Assembly (NCBI GenBank): GCA_946481275.1
Contig: CAMLMV010000015.1
Coordinates: 72,678 to 136,677 of the forward strand
Direction: 5' to 3'
From: an uncultured Massilia sp.
Lineage (GTDB): Bacteria; Pseudomonadota; Gammaproteobacteria; Burkholderiales; Burkholderiaceae
Length of the DNA: 64,000 nt
Below, piece by piece: positions 16,492 to 26,970 of this stretch (positions are counted from its first letter, which is position 1; each line of letters opens with the position of its first letter). The notes under the pieces were generated by a model. The model saw only the letters and a program-made list of their open reading frames with translations. It made no database searches and had not been told where the DNA came from. The position numbers and the translations under genes are program-made.

Positions 16492-17589
16492 ATGAACCTG
16501 CAATCGAATCCGGCCGTCCGCCTCCTGTGCGGCATCGTGCTCGGCGCCGCCCTCGCGGCCTGCGGCGGCGGCGACGACCACCCGATGACGTCGCCACCCG
16601 TCGTCATGCCGCCCGTGATCACGAGCGCCTTCACCACCACGGCCCTCGTCACCGACCAGTCCAGCGGCGCGGCCCATACCGACACCCACCTCGTCAACGC
16701 GTGGGGCCTCGCGTTCAACCCGACGGCCTTCGTCTGGGTCGCCAACAACGGTACGGCGACGTCGACGCTGTACGACGGCAACGGCGTGCCGCAGACGCTC
16801 GTCGTCGCGGTCCCCGCCGGCGTCACCGGCATCGTGTACAACGGCAGCCAGGACTTCAAGGTCACGCAGAACGGCGTGACGGGCGCCAGCCCGTTCATCT
16901 TCGTGGGCGAGACGGGCACGGTATCGGGCTGGTCGCCGGCAGTGAACCGCACGAACGCCGTGACGGCCGTCGACACGGGCGGCAGCGCCGTCTATAAAGG
17001 CCTCGCCATCGCCGCGTTCTCGGGCGCGAACTACCTGTACGCGGCCGACTTCCGCAACAACCGCATCGACGTCTACAACGCCAGCTTCCAGAAAGCGACG
17101 CTGCCGGGCGGCTTCACCGATCCGAACCTGCCGGCGGGCTACGGACCGTTCGGCATCCAGGCCATCGGCGACCGCATCTACGTGGCGTATGCCCAGCGCG
17201 AGACGGGCGGCAACGACGAGGTCAAGGGCGCGGGCCTCGGCGTAGTCGACGTGTACGACACGGGCGGCGTCTTCCTGCACCGGCTGGCGGCGGGCGGCGC
17301 GCTGAATGCGCCGTGGGGCATGGCGCTGGCGCCGGCGCACTTCGGGGACTTCAGCAATGCGGTACTGGTCGCGAACTTCGGCGACGGCAGGATCAACGCC
17401 TACAACCCGTCCAACGGCGCATTCGTCGGCACGTTGTCGAAGGCCGACCGCACGCCCATCGTCATCGACGGCCTGTGGGGCATCGCGTTCGGCAACGGCG
17501 TGCAGAACCAGCCGACGAACACGCTGTTCTACACGGCGGGGCCGAACGACGAGTCGCACGGCATCTACGGGAGGATCGACTTGCAATAA
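16492..17589 (+). CDS. TIGR03118-like lipoprotein
   Basis: A 365-residue exported protein. The N-terminus ends in a lipobox (ALAACGGGDD, Cys about 24), so it is likely anchored as a lipoprotein. The mature part contains repeated strand units (LVNAWGLAFNPTAFVWVANN, GLAIAAFSGANYLYAADFRN, NAPWGMALAPAHFGDFSNA, GLWGIAFGNG) of a beta-propeller-like fold, as in the TIGR03118 family. Function unknown. The ribosome site is GAGGTG. Its promoter matches that of the ECF sigma gene, which places it in that regulon by inference. Confidence 0.8.
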   Translation: MNLQSNPAVRLLCGIVLGAALAACGGGDDHPMTSPPVVMPPVITSAFTTTALVTDQSSGAAHTDTHLVNAWGLAFNPTAFVWVANNGTATSTLYDGNGVPQTLVVAVPAGVTGIVYNGSQDFKVTQNGVTGASPFIFVGETGTVSGWSPAVNRTNAVTAVDTGGSAVYKGLAIAAFSGANYLYAADFRNNRIDVYNASFQKATLPGGFTDPNLPAGYGPFGIQAIGDRIYVAYAQRETGGNDEVKGAGLGVVDVYDTGGVFLHRLAAGGALNAPWGMALAPAHFGDFSNAVLVANFGDGRINAYNPSNGAFVGTLSKADRTPIVIDGLWGIAFGNGVQNQPTNTLFYTAGPNDESHGIYGRIDLQ

Positions 17590-17606
17590 GCGACATGCAG
17601 TAAGCG

Positions 17607-18896
17607 TCAGAGGAAGGAGGCGAACATGGCGACCGTCGCCGCCGCCATCACGCCCGTGCACAGCCAGCCCATGGCGCGCAGGCGCGGCGCGATCGTCAGG
17701 TTGCCCATGATGCGGGGGCTCGACGCGACCAGCATCATGATCGCCATCACGGGCACGGCGATGACGCCGTTCAGCACCGCGCTCCAGTACAGCGCCTTGA
17801 TCGGATCGATTGGCATGAAGTTGATGCCGACGCCCGCGAGGGTGGCGACGATGATGATGCCGTAGAACTTGCGCGCGGCCGAAAACTCCGCGCCCAGGCT
17901 GCTCTTCCAGTGGAACGTGCCGGCCATCGCATACGCGGCGGAACCGGCCAGCACGGGGATCGCGAGCAGGCCCGTGCCGACGATGCCGAGCGCGAACAGG
18001 ACGAACGCGAGTTCGCCCGCCACGGGTTTCAGCGCCGACGCGGCCTGCGCCGACGACTGGATGTCGTGCACACCCTGCGCGTGCAGGGTGGCCGCGGTGG
18101 TGAGCATGATGAAGAATGCGACGCCGTTCGACACGGCCATGCCCACCAGCGTGTCGAAGCGGATGCGGCGGAACTGGCCCCTGGCCTGGGCGGGCGCGCG
18201 CCGCAGCGGCTCCGCGGCATCGTCCGCGCGCAGCTCTTCCACTTCCTGCGACGCCTGCCAGAAGAACAGGTAGGGACTGATCGTCGTGCCGAACACGGCG
18301 ACGATCGTCGTGAGGTAGTCCTTGTTCCACGCCACATGCGGCCACACGGTGGACTTCAACACGACGCCCCACGGCACGCGGACGACGAACACGGTGGCCA
18401 CGTACGCGAGCAGCACGAGCGTGAGCCACTTGAGCAGGTTCACGTAGCGCTGGTAAGGGATGAAGACCTGCAGCAGCACGGACAGCACGCCGAAGCCGAC
18501 GGCATACCACAGCGGCCGGCCGGGCACGACGAGCGACATCGCCTCGCCCATCGCCGCCACGTCGGCCGCGATGTTGATGACGTTCGCGACGAGCAGCAGG
18601 CCCACGATGCCCCACACGACCCGGCGCGGCGCATAGCGCTGCAGGTTGGTGGCGAGCCCGCGCCCCGTCACGCGGCCGATGTTGGCGCTGATGACCTGGA
18701 TGGCGGCCATCAGCGGATACGTCAGCAGCAGTGTCCACAGCAGGTTGAACCCGAACTGGGCGCCGGCCTGCGAATACGTGGCGATGCCGCTCGGGTCGTC
18801 GTCGGCCGCGCCGGTGATCAGGCCCGGACCCAGCTTCGACAGCCAGGTCGAGGCTTCCGGCGACGGCGGTACGATGGTGGTCTCCTCGTTTTCCAT
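17607..18896 (-). CDS. Nramp-related divalent metal ion transporter
   Basis: About 429 residues and eleven helices. Helix 1 carries ADDDPSGIATYSQAGAQFG, the place of the Nramp metal motif DPGN; here the Asn position is Gly. Helix 6 reads TTISPYLFFWQAS where Mn/Fe Nramps have M-P-H, so the metal-binding Met is absent. The fold assignment is firm, but the substitutions argue against ordinary Mn/Fe selectivity; Mg or another ion is possible. Starts at 18896 (MENEE) or four codons upstream cannot be separated. It is monocistronic, convergent with the lipoprotein gene. Confidence 0.85.
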   Translation of the reverse strand: MENEETTIVPPSPEASTWLSKLGPGLITGAADDDPSGIATYSQAGAQFGFNLLWTLLLTYPLMAAIQVISANIGRVTGRGLATNLQRYAPRRVVWGIVGLLLVANVINIAADVAAMGEAMSLVVPGRPLWYAVGFGVLSVLLQVFIPYQRYVNLLKWLTLVLLAYVATVFVVRVPWGVVLKSTVWPHVAWNKDYLTTIVAVFGTTISPYLFFWQASQEVEELRADDAAEPLRRAPAQARGQFRRIRFDTLVGMAVSNGVAFFIMLTTAATLHAQGVHDIQSSAQAASALKPVAGELAFVLFALGIVGTGLLAIPVLAGSAAYAMAGTFHWKSSLGAEFSAARKFYGIIIVATLAGVGINFMPIDPIKALYWSAVLNGVIAVPVMAIMMLVASSPRIMGNLTIAPRLRAMGWLCTGVMAAATVAMFASFL

Positions 18897-18971
18897 GAAG
18901 ACCATCATGCACCCATGTGCGCGGGCGATATGTACGGTTGCGCACACTGTGCAGGCGCGGTAATGCTCAGG

Positions 18972-20777
18972 TCATTTTTCGGCCGCGATCCACTTCTCCA
19001 CCTGCGCCTGCAGAATGGGCAACGGCAGCGTCCCATCCCCCAGCACCACCTCGTGGAATTTCGCGAAGCTGAACTTCGGTCCCAGCGCCTTCTGCGCCCG
19101 GGCCCGCAGGTCGAGGATCTTCAGCGCGCCCACCTTGTACGCCAGCGCCTGGCCCGGCCACACCATGTAGCGCTCGACCTGGTTCGACGCGCGCGCCTCG
19201 TTGTAGCCCAGGTTGTCCATCATGTACTTGACCGCCTGCTCGCGCGACCAGCCCTGCGCGTGCATGCCCGTGTCGACGACGAGGCGCACGGCGCGCAGCA
19301 GTTCGTCGTTCAGGTGGCCGTAATACGCGGACGGGTCGTCGTACAGGCCGAAGTCGCGGCCCAGGGTCTCGCAGTACAGCGCCCAGCCTTCCGTGTAGGC
19401 GGCGGCGCTCGGGTGCTCCGTGAAGAACTTGCGGAAGTCCGGCAGCGGCAGCTCCTTCAGCAGCGCCGCGTGCAGGTGGTGGCCCGGCACGCCCTCGTGG
19501 AGCAATAAACTCGTCATGCCGACCGTGCTGTACTCCTTCGGGTCGTTGACGACGGCCCAGAACACGCCCGGATGCGAACCGTCGGCGGCGACGGGCGTGT
19601 AGTGGTCGGATGCCGTGGCGCGCGTCAGTTCGGGCTCCAGCTGGATGTCCAGCTTCGCCTTCGGCAGCAGGCTGAAATACTGCGGCAGTTTCGCTTCGAC
19701 GACGCCGTAGATGGCGCGGTAGCGGTCCAGCACTTCCTGGTCGGTCTTGAACGGCTTGAAGCGCGGCTGCGCGGCCACCCATTGCGGGAAGGTTTTCAAT
19801 GGGCCGTCATAGCCCAGCTTCGGCGCCAGCGTCGCCATCTGCTGCTGGATGCGCGCCACTTCCTTTTCGCCCAGCGCGTGGATCTCGGCCGGCGTCAGGT
19901 CGAGGTTCGTGTTGTTGCGGATGCGGGCCTGGTACCACGCGGCGCCGTCCGGCAGCGCGCCATAGCCGGCCGTCGTCCGGCCCGCGGGCAGGTAATCCTT
20001 CTCGAGGTAGGTGTTCAGGCGTGCGAGCGCGGCGTCGATCTTTTGCGCGGCCTGGCGGTAGCCGGCCGTGAGCGATTTTTTATCGGCGTCGGAGAAGCCG
20101 GCCGGCAGGTTCCTGATCGGCGTGTAGAAGATGCTCGCCTCGGGATCGGTCGCGGCCAGCTGGCGGAACTGCGGCAGCATCTTCGCCGTGATCGCCTTCG
20201 GCTGCACGACGCCCTTTTTCACGCCCTCCTTCATGTTGACGATGGCCTGGTCGATCCATGCCGGGAGCTGCTCCAGCCGCGACAGGTACGCGCGGTACTG
20301 GGCGGGCGTACCCAGCGGCTGCGAGCCCGTGCCGCTCGCATAGTTGGCCAGGTTGCTCGGGATGTTGTCGAAGTGGTTCAGCGGCAGCAGGTGCTCGGGG
20401 AAGCGCGCGAGGTCGAGCTGGGCGCGGATCTCGAAGGCGAGGATGTCGTAGTTCAGGCGCGCTTTTTCGGACAGGTGCGTCTTGTCGATCTTCTGCAGGT
20501 CGTCCAGCAGCCTGTGATTCTGCGACATATAGCGGGCGCGGACCTTCGGGTCGATCGCCATGCCGATCTGGTCGTCGTAGCGGCTGTCGCCGTTCGCGGT
20601 CGCGTACAGCAGCGGGTCGAAGCGCGCGCGCGCATCGTAGAAGCGGGCGGCGACGCGGTCGACCTGGCGTTCGGCGGACGAGGCGGATACGGTGGTTGCG
20701 GCAGCGTGGGCGGACAGGATAGGTGCGCCGGCGGACAGCAAAGCCGCGAGGATGGCGGCGTTCATCGTGCGATTCAT
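18972..20777 (-). CDS. DUF885 family protein (probable exported metallopeptidase)
   Basis: A 601-residue protein with a signal peptide (AAILAALLSAGAPILSAHAA) and the DUF885 fold. The zinc-like motif LLLHEGVPGHHLH (near residue 425) and the later YTEGWALYCETLG provide the His and Glu ligands expected of an M3/M32-like peptidase. Family members are annotated as carboxypeptidase-like but few have been tested. Ribosome site AAGGAG six bases before the ATG at 20777. It stands alone on the minus strand, divergent from the ammonium transporter. Confidence 0.88.
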   Translation of the reverse strand: MNRTMNAAILAALLSAGAPILSAHAAATTVSASSAERQVDRVAARFYDARARFDPLLYATANGDSRYDDQIGMAIDPKVRARYMSQNHRLLDDLQKIDKTHLSEKARLNYDILAFEIRAQLDLARFPEHLLPLNHFDNIPSNLANYASGTGSQPLGTPAQYRAYLSRLEQLPAWIDQAIVNMKEGVKKGVVQPKAITAKMLPQFRQLAATDPEASIFYTPIRNLPAGFSDADKKSLTAGYRQAAQKIDAALARLNTYLEKDYLPAGRTTAGYGALPDGAAWYQARIRNNTNLDLTPAEIHALGEKEVARIQQQMATLAPKLGYDGPLKTFPQWVAAQPRFKPFKTDQEVLDRYRAIYGVVEAKLPQYFSLLPKAKLDIQLEPELTRATASDHYTPVAADGSHPGVFWAVVNDPKEYSTVGMTSLLLHEGVPGHHLHAALLKELPLPDFRKFFTEHPSAAAYTEGWALYCETLGRDFGLYDDPSAYYGHLNDELLRAVRLVVDTGMHAQGWSREQAVKYMMDNLGYNEARASNQVERYMVWPGQALAYKVGALKILDLRARAQKALGPKFSFAKFHEVVLGDGTLPLPILQAQVEKWIAAEK

Positions 20778-20857
20778 GGGTCTCCTTCGTGAGGTTATTG
20801 CTTAACAGCATACTACGATTGCCGGATCGACCACACCTCCCCATTTTGGCGCAAATA

Positions 20858-20893
20858 CGCACCGCAACAGTGCTTGTGCACGCTTGCGGGGCA
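20858..20893 (+). promoter_or_regulatory. Two candidate NtrC sites upstream of the ammonium transporter
   Basis: CGCACC-GCAAC-AGTGCT (20858-20874) and TGCACG-CTTGC-GGGGCA (20877-20893) both fit TGCACY-N5-GGTGCA with the five-base spacer and one to three mismatches. They lie about 70-105 bases upstream of the predicted sigma-54 start, a normal enhancer distance. Confidence 0.55.
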
Positions 20894-20936
20894 ACCCATC
20901 CGGCATGCCCGCTGGGAGTGCACCTCTTCACCAAAT

Positions 20937-20952
20937 TGGAACGTTTATTGCT
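20937..20952 (+). promoter_or_regulatory. Sigma-54 promoter of the ammonium transporter gene
   Basis: TGGAACG-TTTA-TTGCT matches the -24/-12 consensus with one change. Transcription should start near 20963, about 35 bases before the start codon. Confidence 0.75.
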
Positions 20953-20997
20953 ACCAAGAAGTGCAATCAGACCAACTTGCACTTTTTTGGAGTACGC

Positions 20998-22203
20998 ATG
21001 GATGCATTCAAAAGCGGAGCGGACGCGCTCTTCATCTTGCTCGGCGGGATCATGATCCTGGCGATGCACGCCGGCTTCGCCTTCCTCGAACTGGGCACGG
21101 TACGCCGCAAGAACCAGGTCAACGCGCTGGTGAAAATCCTGATCGACTTCGCCGTCTCGACCATCGCCTACTTCTTCGTCGGCTATGGCATCGCCTACGG
21201 CATCCACTTCATGGGCGCCACGAGCACCCTCGTCGCCAAGAACGGCTACGAACTGGTGAAGTTCTTCTTCCTGCTGACGTTCGCCGCCGCGATCCCCGCC
21301 ATCATCTCGGGTGGCATCGCCGAACGCGCCAAATTCCACCCGCAGATGGCCGCGACCGCCCTGCTCGTGGGCCTCGTCTATCCGCTGTTCGAAGGCATCG
21401 CCTGGAACAACCGCTTCGGCATCCAGGACTGGCTCGCATCCAGCTTCGGCGCGTCGTTCCACGACTTCGCCGGCTCCGTCGTGGTGCACGCCGTCGGCGG
21501 CTGGGCCGCGCTGCCGGCCGTGCTGCTGCTGGGCGCGCGCCGCGGCCGCTACACCAAGGATGGCCGCATCTCGGCGCACCCGCCGTCGAACATCCCGTTC
21601 CTCGCGCTGGGCGCGTGGATCCTCACCGTCGGCTGGTTCGGCTTCAACGTGATGAGCGCGCAGACGCTGGACAAGATGAACGGCCTCGTCGCCGTCAACT
21701 CGCTGATGGCCCTCGTGGGCGGCACGCTGACGGCCTTCGTGCTGGGCAAGAACGACCCGGGCTTCGTCTACAACGGCCCGCTGGCCGGTCTCGTCGCCGT
21801 GTGCGCCGGATCGGACCTGATGCATCCGATGGGTGCCCTCGTGACGGGCGCGATCGCGGGCGCGATCTTCGTCGTGATGTTCACGCTGGCGCAGAACCGC
21901 TGGAAGATCGACGACGTGCTGGGCGTATGGCCCCTGCACGGCCTGTGCGGCGCGTGGGGCGGCATCGCGACCGGCATCTTCGGCAGCCAGGCGCTGGGGG
22001 GACTGGGCGGCGTGTCGCTCGCGTCGCAGATCGTCGGCACCCTGCTGGGCGTCGCCATCGCCGGCATCGGCGGCATCATCGTCTATGGCTTGTTGAAGGC
22101 GACCGTCGGGCTGCGCCTGGACGCCGAACAGGAATTCGACGGCGCCGACCTGGCCATCCACCGCATCAGCGCCACGCCGGAACGCGAAACCACGTTCCAG
22201 TAA
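20998..22203 (+). CDS. amtB: Ammonium transporter (Amt/AmtB family)
   Basis: A 401-residue, eleven-helix channel for ammonium. Conserved parts are visible: HDFAGSVVVHAVGG with the structural Asp and first pore His, and WPLHGLCGAWGG with the second pore His. I start at 20998 because GGAG lies seven bases before it and the upstream extension is promoter sequence. No glnK gene is next to it, which is less usual. Nitrogen limitation should switch it on through sigma-54 and NtrC. Convergent with the MHYT kinase gene, four bases apart. Confidence 0.93.
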   Translation: MDAFKSGADALFILLGGIMILAMHAGFAFLELGTVRRKNQVNALVKILIDFAVSTIAYFFVGYGIAYGIHFMGATSTLVAKNGYELVKFFFLLTFAAAIPAIISGGIAERAKFHPQMAATALLVGLVYPLFEGIAWNNRFGIQDWLASSFGASFHDFAGSVVVHAVGGWAALPAVLLLGARRGRYTKDGRISAHPPSNIPFLALGAWILTVGWFGFNVMSAQTLDKMNGLVAVNSLMALVGGTLTAFVLGKNDPGFVYNGPLAGLVAVCAGSDLMHPMGALVTGAIAGAIFVVMFTLAQNRWKIDDVLGVWPLHGLCGAWGGIATGIFGSQALGGLGGVSLASQIVGTLLGVAIAGIGGIIVYGLLKATVGLRLDAEQEFDGADLAIHRISATPERETTFQ

Positions 22204-22206
22204 CGC

Positions 22207-24183
22207 TCACGCCTCGCGCGCGGTGGCGACTGCGCGTTTGATCGCGGCCGCCAGCGCCGCCGGCTCCACGGGCTTGGCGAGATAATCGGTGAAGCCGGCC
22301 TGCAGCGCCTTGTCGCGGTCGTCCTGGCGCGTGAACGCCGTCAGCGCGATGGCGGGAATGTCCGCCGTGGCCGCGCGCCGGCGGATGCGCCGCATCAGTT
22401 CGAAGCCGTCGACTTCGGGCATGCCCACGTCGCTGACGATCACGTCCGGCACCTCGCGCTCCAGCAGGGCCAGCGCGGCGCCCGCGCCCGGCGCCGTCAT
22501 CGTGGCGGCGCCGCTGTACGACAGGATCTGTTCCAGCACGTCGAGCGTATCCGGCACGTCGTCGATCACCAGCACCCGCACGCCGGACAGGTCGGACAGG
22601 TCGTCCGCGCCCGCCTGCGCGGCCGGGCGCACGCCCGTGACCGGCGCCGTGACGGCGCTCGGGCGCGCCAGCGGCAGGCGCACCGTGAACGTGGTGCCCG
22701 TGTGCGCGCCGGCGCTGTCCACCGTGATCGTCCCGCCGTGCAGTTCGACGAGCTGCCGCGCGATCGACAACCCCAGCCCCAGGCCGCCGTGCTGGCGCGA
22801 GATCGACGCGTCCTGCTGGCGGAAGCGGTCGAACACGTACGGCAGGAAGTCGGGCGATATGCCGATGCCGGAATCGATCACGCGGATCACGGCGTCATTG
22901 CCGTCGCGGCCCAGCAGCACCTGCACGCTGCCGCCCGACGGCGTGAACTTGACCGCGTTCGCCAGCAGGTTCCACAGCACCTGCTGCAGCCGGCCCGGAT
23001 CGGCGCGGACCTCGAACGGCAAAGTGCCCGGCTCGCGCCCCAAGTCGGCGCGCAGCGCGATCATCTTGGCCGCGGCGGCCGGGTGCACGGTGCCCAGCGC
23101 CGCCTCGATGATGCGGGACGGGTCGACCGTCTGCACGTCCAGCCGCACCGTGCCGGAAATGATGCGGCTCATGTCGAGCAGGTCGTCGATCAGCTTGCCC
23201 TGGGCGCGCGCGTTGCGTTCGATCGTCTCCAGCGCCCGTTTCAACGTCGCCTCGTCCTTCACGCCCCGCTGCAGCATGCCGGCCCAGCCGAGGATCGCGT
23301 TCAGCGGCGTGCGCAGCTCGTGCGACAGGGTGGCGAGGAATTCGTCCTTCAGCGCGGACAGGCGTTCGGCCTCGTCGCGCGCGATGCGCTCGCGTTCCAG
23401 CAACTGCTGGCGCTCGGCCGCCGTCGCCTGCGACATCGCGAGGATGCGCGCATTCGCTTCCAGCCGGGCGTCGAACACGGACGCGATGAGGGCCAGGCCC
23501 AGCACGCAGAACGTGGCCAGCACGACGAGCGTGGCGAGGCTGTCGCGGTGCACGCCGACGCGCGCGGCCATGCACACGCTGTCGGCCGGAAAGTTCGCGG
23601 CCGCCATGCCCGTGTAATGCATGCCGACGATGGCGCAGCCCATGACGACGGCGGCCCCGATGCGCGGCACCCACACGTCCGGCGTGCTGCGGCGCAGCCG
23701 GAACGCGATCCACAGCGCCAGCGCCGACGCGCCCACGGCGATCAGGACGGAGAGCGCGAACAGCAGCGGGTCGTACACGATCCCCGGCTGCATGCGCATG
23801 GCGGCCATGCCCGTGTAATGCATCGCATTGATGCCCACGCCCATGATGACGGCGCTGACGCCCAGGCGCACGGGGCCGAGGTTCGCGCGGCTGACCTGCC
23901 ACAGCGCGAGGCCGGACGCGGCTATCGGCAGCACCAGCGAGACGAGGGTGATGGGGATGTCGTAGGCGATCGGGATCGGGAGGCGGAACGCCAGCATCCC
24001 GACGAAATGCATGGCCCAGATACCGGACCCCATCGCGATCGCGCCGCCCAGGGTCCAGGCAAAACGGGTGCGGCCAGTGGCTTCCGTCACCCTGCCCGCC
24101 AGGCTGAGCGCGGAATAGGACGCGACGATCGCGACGAGGATCGAAATCAGGACGAGCGGCGTTTCGTAGGTTCCGGTCAGCAT
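22207..24183 (-). CDS. Hybrid sensor histidine kinase with MHYT sensor and receiver domain
   Basis: A 658-residue membrane kinase. The N-terminal seven-helix MHYT domain (1-240) has the motifs MHFV, MHYT and MHYT, thought to hold a metal and sense oxygen, CO or NO. Then a coiled linker (about 245-285), HisKA with the phospho-His in SHELRTPLNAILGW, HATPase (NAVKFTP, DSGIGI, GGLGLGLSIA), and a C-terminal receiver (VLVIDD, Asp in VSDVGMPEVDGFE, Lys in LAKP). The output partner is not encoded nearby. The start at 24183 gives a full first helix. Confidence 0.92.
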   Translation of the reverse strand: MLTGTYETPLVLISILVAIVASYSALSLAGRVTEATGRTRFAWTLGGAIAMGSGIWAMHFVGMLAFRLPIPIAYDIPITLVSLVLPIAASGLALWQVSRANLGPVRLGVSAVIMGVGINAMHYTGMAAMRMQPGIVYDPLLFALSVLIAVGASALALWIAFRLRRSTPDVWVPRIGAAVVMGCAIVGMHYTGMAAANFPADSVCMAARVGVHRDSLATLVVLATFCVLGLALIASVFDARLEANARILAMSQATAAERQQLLERERIARDEAERLSALKDEFLATLSHELRTPLNAILGWAGMLQRGVKDEATLKRALETIERNARAQGKLIDDLLDMSRIISGTVRLDVQTVDPSRIIEAALGTVHPAAAAKMIALRADLGREPGTLPFEVRADPGRLQQVLWNLLANAVKFTPSGGSVQVLLGRDGNDAVIRVIDSGIGISPDFLPYVFDRFRQQDASISRQHGGLGLGLSIARQLVELHGGTITVDSAGAHTGTTFTVRLPLARPSAVTAPVTGVRPAAQAGADDLSDLSGVRVLVIDDVPDTLDVLEQILSYSGAATMTAPGAGAALALLEREVPDVIVSDVGMPEVDGFELMRRIRRRAATADIPAIALTAFTRQDDRDKALQAGFTDYLAKPVEPAALAAAIKRAVATAREA

Positions 24184-24259
24184 CGTCGGTCAGACGCATG
24201 CCGCCCGGCGGGCGGCTTCGGTCCACAGTATGCTACCGGCGTCGGGAATCAGCCAGAAT

Positions 24260-24289
24260 AGTAACAAGAAATTGCTTTCTGTTACTTTT
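24260..24289 (-). terminator. Hairpin at the end of the pyrimidine degradation operon
   Basis: AGTAACA-A-GAAA, loop TTGC, TTTC-TGTTACT makes an 11-bp stem with one bulge, overlapping the stop codon of the last gene. The U-tail is weak on the minus strand (ATTC) and better on the plus (TTTTG), so a terminator is likely but not certain. Confidence 0.4.
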
Positions 24290-25553
24290 GAGCAACAAGC
24301 TCCCCGGTGTCTGACGTGGCAACGATCCCGGCCCGTTCCAGCATGGCGTGCAGCAGCACGTTGCAGCCCGCTTCCAGGTGGCCGGGCTGGGCGTCCTCGA
24401 TCTCGTTATGGCTGATGCCGTCCTTGCACGGCACGAAGATCATGCCGGCGGGCGCCAGCCGCGCGACGTAGATGGCGTCGTGGCCGGCACCGGACACCAC
24501 GTCCATCGTCGAATAGCCCAACTGTTCCGTCGCCGCGCGCACGGCACCCACGCAATCCGGGTGGAACGGGCAAGGCGGGTAGTACGACACGCGCTGCAGG
24601 TCGATGGAAAGGCCCGTCTCGCGCCGCGTGCGCTCGATGAACGCCTCGATCTCGCCGTGCATCGTGTTCAGGAGATCGTCGGTGACGTTGCGCAGGTCGA
24701 TGCTGAACTTGACCTGGCCGGGGATCACGTTGCGGCTGTTGGGGAACACCTGCACCATGCCCACGGTGCCGCGGCCGTACGGCGGGTAGCGGTTGGCGAT
24801 GGCCACCGTCTCCTGCATGATGGTCGTCGCGACCTGCAGCGCGTCGCGCCGCAGATGCATCGGCGTGGGGCCCGCGTGCGCCTCCATGCCCGTCACCGTG
24901 CAGTCGTACCACGACAGGCCCATCACGGCGGGCACGACGCCGATCACCTTGTTCGCGTCTTCCAGCACGGGGCCCTGTTCGATGTGCGCCTCGAAGTATG
25001 CGCCGATCGGGTGGTCGCCGGGCGTTTCGTCGCCCCGGTAGCCGATCCTCTGGAGTTCCTCGCCGACGGATTTGCCGTCGACGTCGCGCGCCGCATACGC
25101 CGTCTCCAGGCTGAACGCGCCGCAGAACACGCCGGAGCCCATCATCACGGGCACGAAGCGCGAGCCTTCCTCGTTGGTCCAGAACGCGACCTCGATCGGC
25201 GCCTCCGTGCGGATGCCCCGCTCGTTCAGGGTGCGCACGACTTCCAGCCCTGCCAGCACGCCGTAATTGCCGTCGAACTTGCCGCCGGTCGGCTGGGTGT
25301 CGATGTGGCTGCCCGTGACGACCGGGGGCAGCGTCGGGTCCGTGCCCTCGCGGCGCATGAAGACGTTGCCGATCTTATCGACGGTGACGGCGAGGCCTTC
25401 CGCTCTCGCCCACTGGACGACGAGGTCGCGGCCCTGGCGGTCGAGGTCCGTCAGGGCGAGGCGCTTCACGCCGCCCTTCTCGGTGGCGCCGATTTGCGCC
25501 AGTTCCATCAGGGAGTTCCAGAGGCGGGTGCCGTTGATGCGCAGGTCGTTCAT
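24282..25553 (-). CDS. Zn-dependent amidohydrolase, probable beta-ureidopropionase
   Basis: A 423-residue M20/amidase-hydantoinase-carbamoylase family enzyme. Metal ligands are in GSHIDTQPTGGKFDG, the NEEG of FWTNEEGSRF, AHIEQGPVLE and the final KDGISHNEIE. The same family includes allantoate amidohydrolase and N-carbamoyl-amino acid hydrolases. Placed last in the operon behind dihydropyrimidinase, it is best read as the enzyme that cuts N-carbamoyl-beta-alanine to beta-alanine, ammonium and CO2. Start at 25553; thirteen bases separate it from hydA. Confidence 0.88.
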   Translation of the reverse strand: MNDLRINGTRLWNSLMELAQIGATEKGGVKRLALTDLDRQGRDLVVQWARAEGLAVTVDKIGNVFMRREGTDPTLPPVVTGSHIDTQPTGGKFDGNYGVLAGLEVVRTLNERGIRTEAPIEVAFWTNEEGSRFVPVMMGSGVFCGAFSLETAYAARDVDGKSVGEELQRIGYRGDETPGDHPIGAYFEAHIEQGPVLEDANKVIGVVPAVMGLSWYDCTVTGMEAHAGPTPMHLRRDALQVATTIMQETVAIANRYPPYGRGTVGMVQVFPNSRNVIPGQVKFSIDLRNVTDDLLNTMHGEIEAFIERTRRETGLSIDLQRVSYYPPCPFHPDCVGAVRAATEQLGYSTMDVVSGAGHDAIYVARLAPAGMIFVPCKDGISHNEIEDAQPGHLEAGCNVLLHAMLERAGIVATSDTGELVAQK

Positions 25554-25566
25554 GGTTGTTCTCCGT

Positions 25567-26970
<1,404 letters not shown>

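Noticed and set aside
14845..18945. A 1366-codon open frame on the minus strand
   Set aside because: It crosses the subtilase, porin-like and lipoprotein genes and is a shadow frame; those have catalytic motifs, signal peptides and ribosome sites and this has none.
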